Shown here: positions 11,428 through 23,501 of the stretch, piece by piece
Layout: every line of letters begins with the position of its first letter
Numbering within the stretch: position 1 is the first letter of the stretch
NCBI RefSeq assembly: GCF_001659605.2
Contig: NC_035164.2
Coordinates: 7,305,622-7,369,621, forward strand
Direction: 5' to 3'
DNA: 64,000 nucleotides
From: Manihot esculenta
Taxonomy: Eukaryota; Streptophyta; Magnoliopsida; Malpighiales; Euphorbiaceae
The notes under the pieces: generated by a model
The model's database searches: none
Told to the model about the DNA's origin: nothing
The model's input: the letters and a program-made list of their open reading frames with translations, nothing else
Translations under genes and position numbers: made by a program

Positions 11428-11856
11428 CGGAAGATCTTGGGAATTCCAGCCAGGTGGCATTGGGAGATCTTGGGGATCCTGGTCATGTACCTCCCTGAGG
11501 TCTTGTCATCTCAGCTCGGTTTGCAGTGTTAGGAGATCTTGGGAATCCTGGTCACCTACCTCCCCGAGGTCTTGTCCTCTCAGCTCGATTTGCGGTGCCA
11601 GTATATCTTGGGGATCCTGGTCACCTACCTCCCTGAGGTCTTGTCGTCTCAGCTCGGTTCGCGGTGCCAGGAGATCTTGGGGATCCTGGTCACCTACCTC
11701 CCTAAGGTCTTGTCCTCTCAGCTCGGTTTGCGGTGCCAGGAGATCTTGGGGATCCTGGTCACCTACCTCCCTGAGGTCTTGTCGTCTCAGCTCGGTTCGC
11801 GGTGCTAGGAGATCTTGGGGATCCTGGTCACCTACCTCCCTGAGATCTTGGGCCTT
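11428..11856. repeat. 69-bp tandem array in element 2
   Basis: AGATCTTGGGGATCCTGG landmarks lie at 11465, 11534, 11603 (variant), 11672, 11741 and 11810, exactly 69 bp apart; partial units flank the array. The period is 23 codons, so both strands stay open across it. It lies between the end of the integrase frame and the antisense gene. I treat the open frames as by-products of the repeat. Confidence 0.85.
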
Positions 11857-11998
11857 TGTGCCTGTTTTATTTTTCTTTTCTATTTCCTTCAATGGAAGCA
11901 ATGTAAGTTATGACAAATAAAGAATTTGGATGATAAAAACGTCTATTTTATTGCCATGTTTTAAAGTACAATCAGTCTTTTTACATTTGATGACATCT

Positions 11999-13257
11999 TT
12001 AGGGGAAGTACCTTTTTAAATGCTGGATATTCCAAGCATGGGGCTCAGGGTTTCCCTGCATGTCTTCAATTCGATATACTCCTGGCCTGACCACTTTTGC
12101 TATTCTGAAAGGACCCTCCCAGGTCGGAGCCAGTTTTCCTACTGCCGCTCTCTTTCTAGTAGCTTCTAGGTTTCTCAGGGCCAAATCTCCTATCTTCAAG
12201 CTTCTTTCTCTGACCCTTTGATTGTAATAACGGGCTGCTCTTTGTTGATAAGCGGCAGTACGGACTTGAGCTTCCTCCCTGACTTCTTCGAGAGCATCCA
12301 GGTTACTTCTTAACTTACCATCGTTGGTGCTTTCACTACTGAATTGGACTCGATGAGTGGGGATTTGCAGCTTGATTGGGACCACAGCCTCAGTGCCAAA
12401 GGCAAGTGCAAAAGATGTTTTTTTGGTGGACGTCCTGGGGGTGGTTCTGAGTGCCCACAGTATGCTATTGAGCTTTCTGTCCAGTTCGCCTTTGCCCCAT
12501 CCAGCCGCTTCTTCAACCCCTGGAGGATAGCTCTATTAGTGACCTCTGTCTGGCCGTTGGTCTGAGGATGAGCTACCGAGGAGAATTTGCGCCATATTTC
12601 CATATTTGCTGTGAATGCTCTGAAGGCACTGCAGTCGAATTGTCTGCCATTATCTGAGATGAGTACCCTCAGTATTCCGAACCTGCAGATGATGTTGCCC
12701 CATACGAAGTCTATCATCTTGCGGGCTGTGATTGTGGGGATTGCCTCTGCCTCTTGCCATTTTGAGAAGTACTCTACAACCACTACTACAAACTTTTTCT
12801 GCCCCGTGGTCTTAGGAAAAGGTCCCAGGATGTCTATTCCCCATTGTGAGAACGGCCACGGGCTGGATATGCTGGATTGTGGAGTGGTTGGAGTATTTAT
12901 CGCATTGGCAAACCTCTGGCATACATCACATCTTCAAACAAACTCTTCTGCCTCCCTTTTAACAGTGGGCCAGTAGTACCCTTGCCTGAATATCTTATTT
13001 GCCAGCGTTCCTGCTCCTTCATGAGCTCCACACATCCCTCGATGTATCTCTTCCATTACTTTTATTGCTTCGTCAGGGCTCACGCACCAAAGCCACGGGC
13101 TGGATTTCCCCTTTCTGTACAAAGTCCCTTTAACTGCTTGGTCATTAGCAGCTCGGGCAGCTATCTTTTTTGCTTCATCCTTGTCTTCGGGAAGCTTTCC
13201 CTTCTCCAAGTACTCCAGGTAGGAGGTCATCCAGCTTCGGCTTTGCTCTACCTGCAA
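11999..13257 (-). pseudogene. Integrase of Tat element 2 (degenerate)
   Basis: Going down the minus strand: an HHCC zinc-finger region (13257-12930; GYYWPTVKREAEEFV, then RCDVCQRFANA after an in-frame stop). The catalytic core follows, with WGIDILGPF, SDNGRQFD and HPQTNGQTEVTNRAIL. The C-terminal domain is at 12385-11999 (KIGDLALRNLEATRKRAA, WEGPFRIAKVVRPGVYRI), ending at a stop at 11999. A frameshift near 12380-12480 and the zinc-finger stop inactivate it. The order RT, RNase H, integrase is that of Ty3/gypsy. Confidence 0.85.
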
Positions 13258-13512
13258 TACGGTGGCCGTTTTATTAAAAGCGGGTGTGCTGACTTACTGT
13301 ATGTACACTTCATTTGGGGGTTGCTCCAGCTCTTCCCTAGACAATCTACTGAGCAAGTTTGCCTCCTCATTCTCCTCCCGAGGTATTCTCTAATATCTCA
13401 CAGTGATCCCGCGACCCTTGAGCTTGGCTTCTATGGCCTTTACCTTTGCTAGGCAGTTCTGCATGGTAGGGTCTCTAGCTTGATATGCCCATGTTATCTG
13501 ATTAATCACCAG

Positions 13513-16014
13513 CTAGGAGTCACTGTTTACCTCGAGGTCGGTTGCCCCTACCTCCATTGATACTAGCATTCCATTTATTAGGGCTTCATACTCTGCCACA
13601 TTATTAGAGGCCTTGAATTCTCCAGGTCCCTTCAACATTATTCCTGCACCACTACCCCCAGCGCCTGATGCCCCATCTACATACAGCTTCCAGCTGAATT
13701 CTTGGGAGGGCTGCTCTTCTCTCTCATTCCCCAACGTTCCCAAAGATGACTCACCCCGTTCTATCCATTCTTCATTGAATGAGCACTTTGCTATGAAGTT
13801 AGCTAGGGCTTGGGATTTTATGGTGGTCCGAGGTCGGTACTCTAAACAGTAAGGGCTAATCTCAATAGACCAGGCCAGCATCCGACCTGAGGTTTCCGGC
13901 CTGTGGAGAATCTTCTTCAGTGGCTGATCTGTCGTGACTATCCCCTGATGGCTTTCCAGATAGATCCTAAACTTCCGGACTGCCAATAGTAGAGCATATG
14001 CCATTTTCTCGATGTTCAGATATCTAACCTCAGCGTCCTTAAGCACCTTGTTGATGTAAAACACTGGTTTCTGCTCTCCTTCTTCTACCCTTACCAACAC
14101 TGCACTGACAGCTTGTTCTAAAGCTGATAAGTAAATCAAAAGCTCTTCTCCTTCCAACGGGCTACTAAGTACATGAGGCGAGCTAAGATAGCTTTTGAGC
14201 TTTTTGAAGGCTTCTCGGCAGTCTTCCGTCTACTCGAAGTTTGAAACTTTTCTCAACTTCTTAAAGAACGACAAGCATCTTTCCGCCGACCTTGACATGA
14301 AGTGATTGAGCGCCACCACCCTCCCAGTAAGTCTCTGGACATCCCTCACACAGGTTGGCTCGGGCATATTCAGGATGGCTTCTACTTTCTCTGGATTGGG
14401 CTCAATGCCTTTTTCACTCACCATATATCCCAAGAACTTTCCTCCCCTGATGAAGAATGCACACTTAGCCGGGTTTAGCCTCATTCTGTACTGCTCTAGC
14501 ACCTCGAATGCCTCCCTCAGATTTGCCAAGTGTTGCTGAAAGGTCGGACTCTTCACCATCATATCATCCACATATACTTCAACATTTTCTGCCGATCTGA
14601 TTTTTAAAAATTTTTTTCATCAGTCTTTGGTATGTCGCTCGGCATTCTTCAGTCCGAAAGGCTTGGCTCTATAGCAGTAAGTCCCATCTTCTGTTATGAA
14701 CGAGGTCTTTTCTTCATCCGACCTGTCCATTGGGATTTGGTGATAACCAGACATAGCATCCAAAGACGACATGTAATCAAAACCGGCCGTGGAATCGACC
14801 ATTTTATTAATATCAGGGAGCGGATAACAATCTTTGGGACAGGCCTGATTCAGGTCAGTAAAATCTATGCACATCCTATATTTGCCATTGGCTTTTTTGA
14901 CTACTACAGGATTTGCTAACCACTGTGGGTACATAACCTCCCTGATAAAGCCTGCCTCTTCTAACTTCTGCACCTCCTCCCTGATGGCCTGTTGTTTTTC
15001 CCTTCCTACTACCCTCTTCTTCTGCTTCACCGGCCTAGCCTCCGGGAGGACATTCAGCTTGTGCGTCATTACTTCAGGGTCAATTCCGGGCATGTCAGAA
15101 GGCTTCCAGGCGAAGCCTGACGCATGACCTCGGATCAGGGCCATGACTTCAGTTTTCTGCCCCTCAGTCAGGCTGGCGTTAAGACTGAAGACATTATCTG
15201 TCTCCGCTTCTGATAAGGGAAAGGTCTCGAGCTCTCCGACTGACTCTGTTTTGGCCTCTTTTTTCTCGTCTCGGACCTCCAAAACTTCCGAGTCAAGCTT
15301 CTCCCCCGCCGAGCTCGGCCCTGACACCATGGCCAGGTACACTGCCCTCGTCTCCTCCTGACTTCCTCTGACTACTCCCACCCCTGCCTCGGTTGGGAAC
15401 TTCATAGTCAGATATCTGATGCTGGTTACGGTCTCGAAGTCAAATAGTGTAAGTCTTCCTAATATGGTGTTGTAGTTCAGGGGGAGTTTAGCCACTAAGA
15501 ACACCGCATAGTGAGTGCGAGTCCTTGGCGCTTCCCCTAGAGTGAGGGCCAGCTTCACTTTCCCTTCCACAGGCACTGGGACTCCCCCGATCCCTTTGAC
15601 CGGGGCCTGATCTCAAACTAATTGCTCCTCAGAAATTTCCATTTGCTGGAAGACCCTGTATGGCAACAAATTCACCTTATTCCCGTCATCCACCAAGATC
15701 TTCTTAACCCGGTAGTTATGGATGACGGCTTTAATAACCAAGGCGTCGTCATGAGGCATCTGAACACCCTGGGCATCCTCCGGAGAGAAGGTGATAGTCA
15801 TTGGAGAGTGCTCGACTACCTGCATGACTTCGGCGCTGCTGCTTTCCCCTTCTCGCCCTCTCTTCTTTCCCTTTCGGCTCATCCGACCTCCGGTTCCTCC
15901 TACAATCATGTTGATGGTTCCACTGGAGCCATCATTCACCGGTCCCATACCCGTCCTCCTGGGTGTTTGCGTTGTAGGGATTGGCCGAGGCCTTTCTCCT
16001 TCTGGCTTCTTCAC
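13513..16014 (-). pseudogene. Protease, reverse transcriptase and dual RNase H of Tat element 2
   Basis: The protease region (about 15730) reads KILVDDGNKVNLLPY where retropepsins have D-(T/N)-G-S, so two active-site-loop residues look mutated. RT follows: VKKANGKYRMCIDFTDLN, then SSLDAMSGYHQIPMD (14620-15100). A shift of frame precedes the catalytic block DDMMVKSP (14571, preceded by YV). The usual RNase H with connection domain lies at 14157-13850 (VFYINKVLKDAE, IVTTDQPLKKIL). A second RNase H domain (13720-13513) reads WKLYVDGASGAGGSGAGI and NNVAEYEALINGM, ending in VNSDS at a stop. Two RNase H domains are a Tat-lineage trait. Confidence 0.88.
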
Positions 16015-16049
16015 GAAGTTCCGCAGGTGACCCCTTTTGATCAGCCTCT

Positions 16050-17577
16050 CGATCTCGCTGATCAGCTGATAGCAGTTGTTGGTGTCATGGCCGTGTGTAT
16101 GATGATACTGACAGTATTTGTCAGGATCTCGCTGGTTTGCTTATGCTCTCATAGGCCTGGGCCATTGAAGGAACTCTTTGTCCTGAACAGCCATGAGCAC
16201 CTCGGCTTTAGAGGCGTTAAGAGGAGTTAAGTTCTCCGGAACTTGCGGTGGGAGCGGTCTCTGTTCAGGGATTTGAGGAGGAAACGGTCTCCGGTCCCTC
16301 CGGTCCCAAGGCTGCCTGTACTGCTCAGGCCTCTTGCCTTGCTTTCTCTCCTGCCCTTCTGGCCTCCTTTCCTCCGGGGCTTTCCCCCTATCTACCGCAC
16401 CTTTGGCGAATCGGCTCATCACCAAGGCGTCGTCCTGCCTTATATACTTCTCTGCCCTCTTCATCAGCTCTGCCAACATGGTAGAGGGCTTTCTACTTAA
16501 TGAGCCAAAAAACTCGAGGGAGGTCGTCCCCTTCTGCATAGCCTCCACCGCTCTGCCCTCATCCAGTTCAGGGATCTACAGGGCCTCCGTGTTGAAACGG
16601 GCAACATACTCCTTGAGCGACTCATCCCTTCTTTGTCTGACCGTCTCCAAGTAACTAGTCTTCCTATCTGCTGGCACTCTGGCTATGAACCGGCTAATGA
16701 AGGCGATGGCCAGGTCCCCAAAACTCCTTATACTTCCCACCTCCAAGCTGTTAAACCACGCCCGTGCCGGTCCTGAAAGTGTTGTCGGGAATACCTTGCA
16801 CATCAAGGCATCCGATAAAGTCTGCAACTCCATAAAAGTCTTGTAGCTGAGGACGTGCTCCCTCGGGTTGCCAGCTCCATCGTACGCTGCCATAGGTGGC
16901 ATCATAAACTTCTTAGGAATGGTCTCCTACTGCACCCACTTCGAGAAAGGTGAAGAGGTGGGCAGGAGAGCTTGGTTTGGATCCTTTGTCCCTAGCTCGG
17001 CTAGGAGCTGCTCTTTCATCTTCTGTAGCTTTTGGTCTATACTCTCCTCCTCTTGCTTAGGCCTTTTCTCCAGGTGGCCTTCCTCCTCCCATGCTTCACT
17101 TTCCGTCCTTCTGGTCGTTCCGGCTGAGTAACTATCGACCTCGTCGTTCTCTATTAACTCCCTCACCCTTCTTCCATGAACCCTCTCCTCTGGTTCTTCT
17201 TCTCCTTTCGCTCTTCTCCCCTTTCCTCCAGTTTCTCTACTGTTGGTTTGGGGATGGTTGAAGGTAGGCTGGGGTTCATTGGTTCAAGATTCTTCTACCA
17301 CCAGCAACACATTCACTGGGGTGCTGAGGCCCCTCTGTTGCATCATCTGCCCCAACCAGTGAGCAGTATTTTGTAGTTGAAGGGCCATGGCTTGAAGGTC
17401 TTGGTTGGATATGGCAGCTCCGGGCACATTCCCTGCTAAGCTTGGTGAGGGGTTGAAAGGGATTGGAGTTTGGTTGTTTGGGGTTGTGGGACTGGAAAAA
17501 GAGAACTGTTGTCCCTCCTGAGCAGAGCTCAGGTCATTAGGGGTGTTGACAAGGTTGTTTTCGTTATGGTTGGCCAT
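16050..17577 (-). pseudogene. Gag of Tat element 2 (degenerate)
   Basis: The likely start is the ATG at 17577 (MANHNENNLVNTPND), 79 bp inside the LTR. The Gln-rich N-terminal part stops at 17284; a Glu/Lys-rich piece continues in another frame (17166-16927). The capsid-like core is at 16905-16576 (LSGPARAWFNSLEVGSI, then TSYLETVRQRRDESLKEY), typical of the plant Retrotrans_gag domain. A zinc-knuckle-like YCQYHHTHGHDTNNC lies just past 16141. At least three stops or shifts break the frame. Confidence 0.82.
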
Positions 17578-17634
17578 TGCAGATCTCAGTGGGTATTGTA
17601 AGAGTGGAACTCCAGTGACGAAAAGATCTCCTTC

Positions 17635-17653
17635 GTTCCCAAAGACGGCACCA
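17635..17653 (-). other. Primer-binding site of element 2
   Basis: On the minus strand TGGTGCCGTCTTTGGGAAC begins two bases after the 5' LTR end. It resembles the TGGCGCCGTC primer sites of Tat elements, which would pair with a tRNA 3' end such as tRNA-Asp, with one change at the fourth base. The tRNA identity is tentative. Confidence 0.6.
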
Positions 17654-17655
17654 AT

Positions 17656-18264
17656 TGATAATCTGAGATCCAAAAAATAGGGTTTTACAAGAGTTCTGTA
17701 AACTTAGTCCGAGAGAAGGATGCTCCTCTCCTTTTATTCTTTTTCTTTGTCCGTCAGTGACGTATAACAGTCTCACTGTCATTGGGCCACGTGTCTCTCC
17801 CATACAGATATGGACGTACGAAAATATCAGATCTCTTTTACATGCGTAACGACCATTTAATTCTCCTCTGGCACGCATGCGAATGGACCCACCAGGCGGG
17901 TGGGCTGGATGATGAGATTAAGGCTGAGCCTAGGGGAGGTCTGATCATTGAGCCGGATAAGTTGGGCCGCTGATTGAGAAACCCAAGCGGGGCTCGATTC
18001 TTTGGCTGAACGGGCTGGACCTGACTCATGCGAATGGACCCACCAGGCGGGTGGGCTGGATGATGAGATTAAGGCTGAGCCTAGGGGAGGTCTGATCATT
18101 GAGCCGGATAAGTTGGGCCACTGATTGAGAAACCCAAGCGGGGCTCGATTCTTTGGCTGAACGGGCTGGACCTGACTCATGCGGAAGGTTTAGAAGCCTT
18201 CTGATCATGGGCTGTCATCATGGGCCTGGCCTTAGACCGGGATAGTGAAATCCAGCGGTTATCA
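17656..18264 (-). repeat. 5' LTR of element 2, with a 151-bp tandem duplication
   Basis: 609 bp, starting TGATAATCTGAGATCC and ending CAGCGGTTATCA (plus strand). A 151-bp unit (17876-18026) is repeated head to tail at 18027-18177, beginning CATGCGAATGGACCC, with almost no divergence. The copies differ at GGGCCGCTG versus GGGCCACTG. The duplication is absent from the other LTR. Confidence 0.92.
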
Positions 18265-21200
18265 AATATTAACTGTTAAAATTAATCGATGAACTAATTA
18301 TTAGAGTTTTTAACATATTTTTAAAATTGAGAAAATAATTAATAAATTTTATAGAGAATAAATAGTAAGTTTTCTTAAATTTTTATTCTTTTTAACTGAA
18401 AAAAAAAATTATAAATCTAATTAAATTCATTACTTCTCTTTAATAATCAAATAAACCAATTTAAATTTTTTGATCAATTAAGTTCCTATATATTTGTTCA
18501 GGGGCTAAATAAGTATTCATCTAATATAATATTATTTTTTAATAATAAAAATATTTTTTATATAATGAGATTTTATTTTTAAAATTTAAAAAATTATATT
18601 ATTTTCATTTTTTTAATTTTTATTTTAATTAAAATACTAAAAAATTTCAAAAGATAATATTTTATTATTAAAAAATAATATTATATTATTTCAAAACTTA
18701 TTTATCTCTTAGCAAAATACAAAAGTTTAATCAGATTTTTTTCTTTATTTTTATATTTTTTAAATGAGAAAAAATATACTTTTTATTTATTTCCAATGAT
18801 TTTTTTTTAATAAAATTACAAGGGGATGATATAGTTAAAAGTAGTAAAATTTTAAATCTCTCAAATTTAGCCGAATATATTTACCATTAGATTAAGGATT
18901 TAAATATCTCGTATTATTTTTGAAAAAAAGTATATTTTAGTATCATGTATTTTCGCGCATTTAACATCAAGAGTCTAAAATTTTTAAAGTATAGGATAGA
19001 ATTGTAAAAATTATAAAGTATAAGCTTTTTTTAGCAATTATCCTCAAAAAAATTGTTTAAGTCTCTCTCTTTTTATCATACCCTCTCTATTTATCTATAT
19101 TTTATGCTTTTTAATCTCTCTATTCACATGTATTTTTCATTGTGTCTCTTTCTCTCTTATTTTTTCATTTTTTTTATATAATTTGAAATTTTAACAATTT
19201 TTAATATTTAAGATTTGAACTTTTAGAATATTTATTTTAACGTTTTTTATTTAAGGATCATATAATAATTAGCAATACAATAGATTATGTAGAGCTTATC
19301 TGTAATTCCACATCATCATCCAAGATGATATGGCATCAATGAAGATTATGTGGCATGCTACATTATAATAAAATATAAAGATATCATGCCACATCAACGT
19401 TCCATAGTCAAATGAAGATAACATTATTATGCTACGCGAGTGAAACTTAATATCGTTAGTTAGTTGTCTTTATAATATTGAAAAGAAAAAGTACATACTC
19501 TCGGTTCTGTTTAACTTTTATATAAATTTTAAAATTAATAGCAAAAAATATATTTTTTTTCTATTTTTATAATTACACCCTATTCTTTTAAGTTTTATCA
19601 ATTAAACCTTATAATTTTTACTTATTTTAATTGCATCTCAATATTAAATTTTTTATTAGAGAATAATAAAATTACCACGTCAGAACTAAAATTTTTTATT
19701 AGAGAATAATAAAATTACTACGTCATTTGCCATGTCAATAAAATTTAAGATAGAATTGATTAAAACTTAAAAATTTAGAGTTTTATTTAATAAATTTTTA
19801 AAATTTAAAGTGAAATTGTAAATTTTTTTAAAATTAGGATTTTTTTAATATTTTTCTAAAATTAAAATTTATAATATTAAAAATTATTTATATTATTATT
19901 ATTATAAAAATTTTAATTTTATCGATAGTTTAGTATATCAATTTTATTTTAATGTCATTTCAAATTAACTCACGTTTAAAATTTTTTTTTGTCTGAAATT
20001 CTTGTCTGAAATTCACACCGATTATTATTATAGTTTAAAAAGTATAATTAATAAAAATATAATTAATACTATGGTTGAAAGTAAAAAAATTACTATTTAA
20101 GAAAATATATTAAAAATAATTATAACTATTTTATTATTTTATATTCTCAAAAATAGATTATATGAAATATAATTTTAACCCGTTTTATATTTCAAATTAG
20201 GAAATATAATTTATATATGTGGTTGATTATATATTTTTTTAAACTAATATAATAATAATTAGTATAGATTTAAAAAAAATTAAGAAGCGGGTTAATTTGA
20301 AATTAAATTGGAAAAAATTAATATACTAGATAACACTAAAAAACTTATAATAGTAATATAAATTATTTTTTAATATTATAAATTTTAATTTTAAGAGAAA
20401 TAATAAAAAAATTCACCACATTTAAAAAAATTTATATTCTTAACTTTAAAAATTTATTAATTGAACTATGAATTTTAAAATTTTAACCGATTATATTATA
20501 AATTTCGCTGGTGTGAAAAGAATATATCAAATAATAATATTTTTATTAATTTTTAATAAAAAAATTTAAAATTTTAAATATAATTAAAATAAATATAAAA
20601 ATATAAAATTTAATTGATGAAATATAAAAAAATAAAATTCAATTACAATAATAGAAAGAGAATGAAATTTTTTTTCATTAACTCTAAATTTTATTATATA
20701 TTTTTATCGTCTTCATTTCTTTTAAGCCAAGGCCCCACCAAAAAAGAGAGCACAATATCGATTGAAAATTGGCCCCACTTTTCAAACACTAGCCTCTCTT
20801 ATGAAGTCACCACCAAGTATCGACGCTACTATCCCTTAGGATGAGAAAAGAAAATGAAGGGAAAGTTCATATAAATAACCTATAATATTTTTATAATTTT
20901 TATCATTTCATTCTAAATATATTTGTAATCCGACCGTTTAGTGTAAATAATTTTATAAAAAAATTAAATAAATTTTAAAAAAATTATGTATGTTTTCATC
21001 ATGATAAAAATATTTTAAAATAAAAAATTATTTTTAATAAAAAATATCAATTAAATTAAATTATTGTAAAATTCTTAATTCAAAACTAAAGAAATATTCC
21101 ATTAAAATATATTTTCAAAAACTACATGTAATGGTTATACATCACATAACAAAATGTTAACTACTATTTTTAACTTAAAATTGGATTAACATTCTCTCTT

Positions 21201-22265
21201 TAATTAGAATAAAATTTTGAGAAAAAATATATAATTAAATTCTTATAAACTATATATAAATTTTTATTTTTAAATGAAAATTTTTATAAATTAAAAGAAT
21301 TAAAAATTTTCCTATAAAAATAGAAATTAAAAATAAATAAATTAAATTGAATAGAGAAAAGATAAGGAAGTGAATGAATTTTCAAGAGTCGACGATTTGT
21401 CCGACTGATAAACATAGAGCGATAGCAAATAGGAATATAATTTTTCTGGGAAAGTGAGCCAATTATTTTATTTTGGATTTTTTTTCGCTTTCTAGGATTT
21501 TTGTCAATAGACTAAAAAATAAATGAATATGATGCATTAATAACCTAAAAACAAATAAATAAATAAATAATTAAAGTAAACTTCCCGCTGGAGGGTAGCT
21601 TTTCATCCGTCATCACTTTGCAAACTGGTCTTTACATTTCAAATTCGCAGTCTCTCTCATTACATGGAAGAAGTCATCAAACTCATTTATCATAGTTGCT
21701 TTCAACATTTATTAAATACTTACCAATACGACAAACTAATAAATTAGAGATATTTATATAAAAAATATAAATCATATATAATTAAAAAAATATTTAAATT
21801 ATTTTTTGATAAAATAAATTATTTTTTTAATAAAAGCGAAAAAACATCATAATTATAAAAATAAAAAATTCAGTAACAAAAATATATTTGTTATTATTTA
21901 GGCAATTACATGAGAAATCAAAGTAAACAAAAATGAGAGGGCTTGGTATTTTCAATAGTGTCTCTTCTTATATTAATCTATCCTATGAGGTTCAATTGAT
22001 AATGGCTATTTTATAAAAAAAAATTAAAATATAAAAAATAAACGCATTTTTTATAAACAGACATATCTCTAAAAAAAAAATCTATATAGCCTATCTCCAA
22101 TAGTGAAAGACCCACGCTGTGAAATATTGATCATCTCTTTATAATTAGTCATCGGTTGAAAACTAATCCGTTTATACGATCTCTTTTAAAAAGTTACTAT
22201 CAATACTACTTATCCCTTAGAATGGAAAAGGAAACGAAAGGAAAAAATTATACGAATAATAGATA
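18265..22265. other. Spacer unit A, right part (AT-rich, duplicated)
   Basis: No gene is visible. The segment follows 33218-36820 and then 42038-42895 nearly base for base at landmarks: ATCTAATATAATATTATTTT, TGTGGCATGC(T/C)ACATTATAAT, AATTCACACCGATTATTATT, ATTTGTAATCCGACCGT, and TGCATTAATAACCTAAAAA. The site matching the LINE in unit B is uninterrupted here (21519-21540). Confidence 0.75.
21583..21720 (+). repeat. Promoter-like paralogous module, copy 2
   Basis: Landmarks: AACTTCCCGCTGGAGGG, CATCACTTTGCAAACTGGTC, TTTCAAATTCGCAGTCTCTC, AAGTCATCAAACTCATTTATC. It is closest to the copy at 42080, its partner in unit B. Confidence 0.6.
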
Positions 22266-23501
22266 AATAATTTATTTATTGATTTGTTTCATAATTTCAT
22301 ATTAAATAGTATACATATTTATATTATTATGGAGGAAAATAAAAAGTATATTAAAAATTTCAAAAACAATGTTATGAGAAGTTCATTTATATTATTATGG
22401 AGAAAAATAAAAAAAAATTAATTTCATTAGTTTTTCATTTCAGGATATTTGTAAATTAATTTTTATTGAAGCAGTATTTCAGTATTGTATCATTAAAAAA
22501 TAATGACGATTTTTAAATGCTATTAAAAAATATTGAGGAGATAAGCAAATAATAAAGTACTATTTAGATAAAATTAAATTATAGACGTTAAAATAAAAAT
22601 AGAAAAATTTTACATTACTTTAACACTTTTCCTTAAAATTATTAAAATAAAAATATTAATTAACGATTATTTTCCTTGCCGCTTTATTATTTTTTAACAG
22701 TACGAGAAAATTATGTTATTTGCTAAGAACGGATATTATCAGTGGTGAAAAATAAAGAATTTAACTTAGAAAATCTAACTTAAATAAGTGATTAGTGAAA
22801 ATAAATCATATGAAATAAATATATATAGAAGATCATATTCTTATTGATGGCGGTAAACTATATTCTTATTTTGCAATAAGTAAGCATTCTAACAGTTCTT
22901 CATATATGTATATATGCATGTCTTTGATTGCATATCTCTATATATTCTGGTTACGAACAAATATTATTCAAACTAAATCAAAATCTAAATTGCATATCTC
23001 TAATATAAATAATTATATAGTAAAATATTAATTATAGCGTATATAATAACAAAAATTTCTAAGAATATAACTATAATCGTCATAGGTATAACGATTGAAT
23101 GTTAATTAATAATTGTGATAAGATCTATATGAGATCTATCAATGATTAATGATTATCCAACCTAATTAATTAACAAAAAAATCTCATACCTTAATATATT
23201 CATCATACGTATAACAACGTTTGAATAGTAAAATTTCTACTAGATTAGAGCATTATTCGATCTAAACTGCACTAAATTACCTTAAAATTTATGTTCCCTT
23301 ACCTACCTCTATAAACAGAAAAGAGCAATATGCAAATTCATTATCATATTATGTAACTAGGAATAGCTTAAACTCAACAAGTTAAACACATAGAATTATT
23401 ACAACATATCAAGTCATCACTAATTCTATAGAGCAATTTATAAAGGTAACAGAAGTTTCAGAACATTTTACCATCTCTTTCAACCAAACAATATTCTGAA
23501 T
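22266..23501. other. AT-rich downstream flank of the receptor kinase gene
   Basis: I see no coding region, RNA gene or mobile element here. The first ~250 bp still resemble unit A sequence; the remainder is unmatched. The final ~150 bp should hold the 3' UTR of the minus-strand kinase gene, but no clear polyadenylation signal stands out in such AT-rich sequence. Confidence 0.5.

Larger units (their letters stand above)
4738..18264 (-). mobile_element. Complete Ty3/gypsy Tat-lineage retrotransposon (element 2), 13.5 kb
   Basis: LTRs (4738-5196 and 17656-18264) both run TGATAATC...TCA in plus orientation and are flanked by the 5-bp target duplication AATAT (4733-4737, 18265-18269). The paralogous unit B retains the empty site with a single AATAT at 33218-33222. 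In sense (minus) order: 5' LTR, primer site, gag, protease, RT, RNase H, a second RNase H-like domain, integrase, a 69-bp tandem array, an antisense gene, polypurine tract, 3' LTR. The double RNase H and antisense gene mark the Tat lineage (Grande/Retand/Ogre group). All genes are broken by stops and shifts, and the LTRs differ at several per cent of sites by eye, so the copy is old. A solo LTR is nested inside (5558-7918). Confidence 0.92.

Noticed and set aside
11506..11901. Repetitive protein frames on both strands (QDLREV-type and GILVTYLPEV-type)
   Set aside because: Both are produced by the 69-bp, codon-multiple tandem repeat; no start context or non-repeat domain.
18920..19500. Possible MITE shared by units A and B
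   Set aside because: Motifs recall the foldback element at 50011, but I could not define inverted ends or a target duplication.
20614..20844. 76-codon plus-strand frame
   Set aside because: Low-complexity AT-rich start, no family resemblance, and the unit B counterpart (36010-36260) does not keep the frame.
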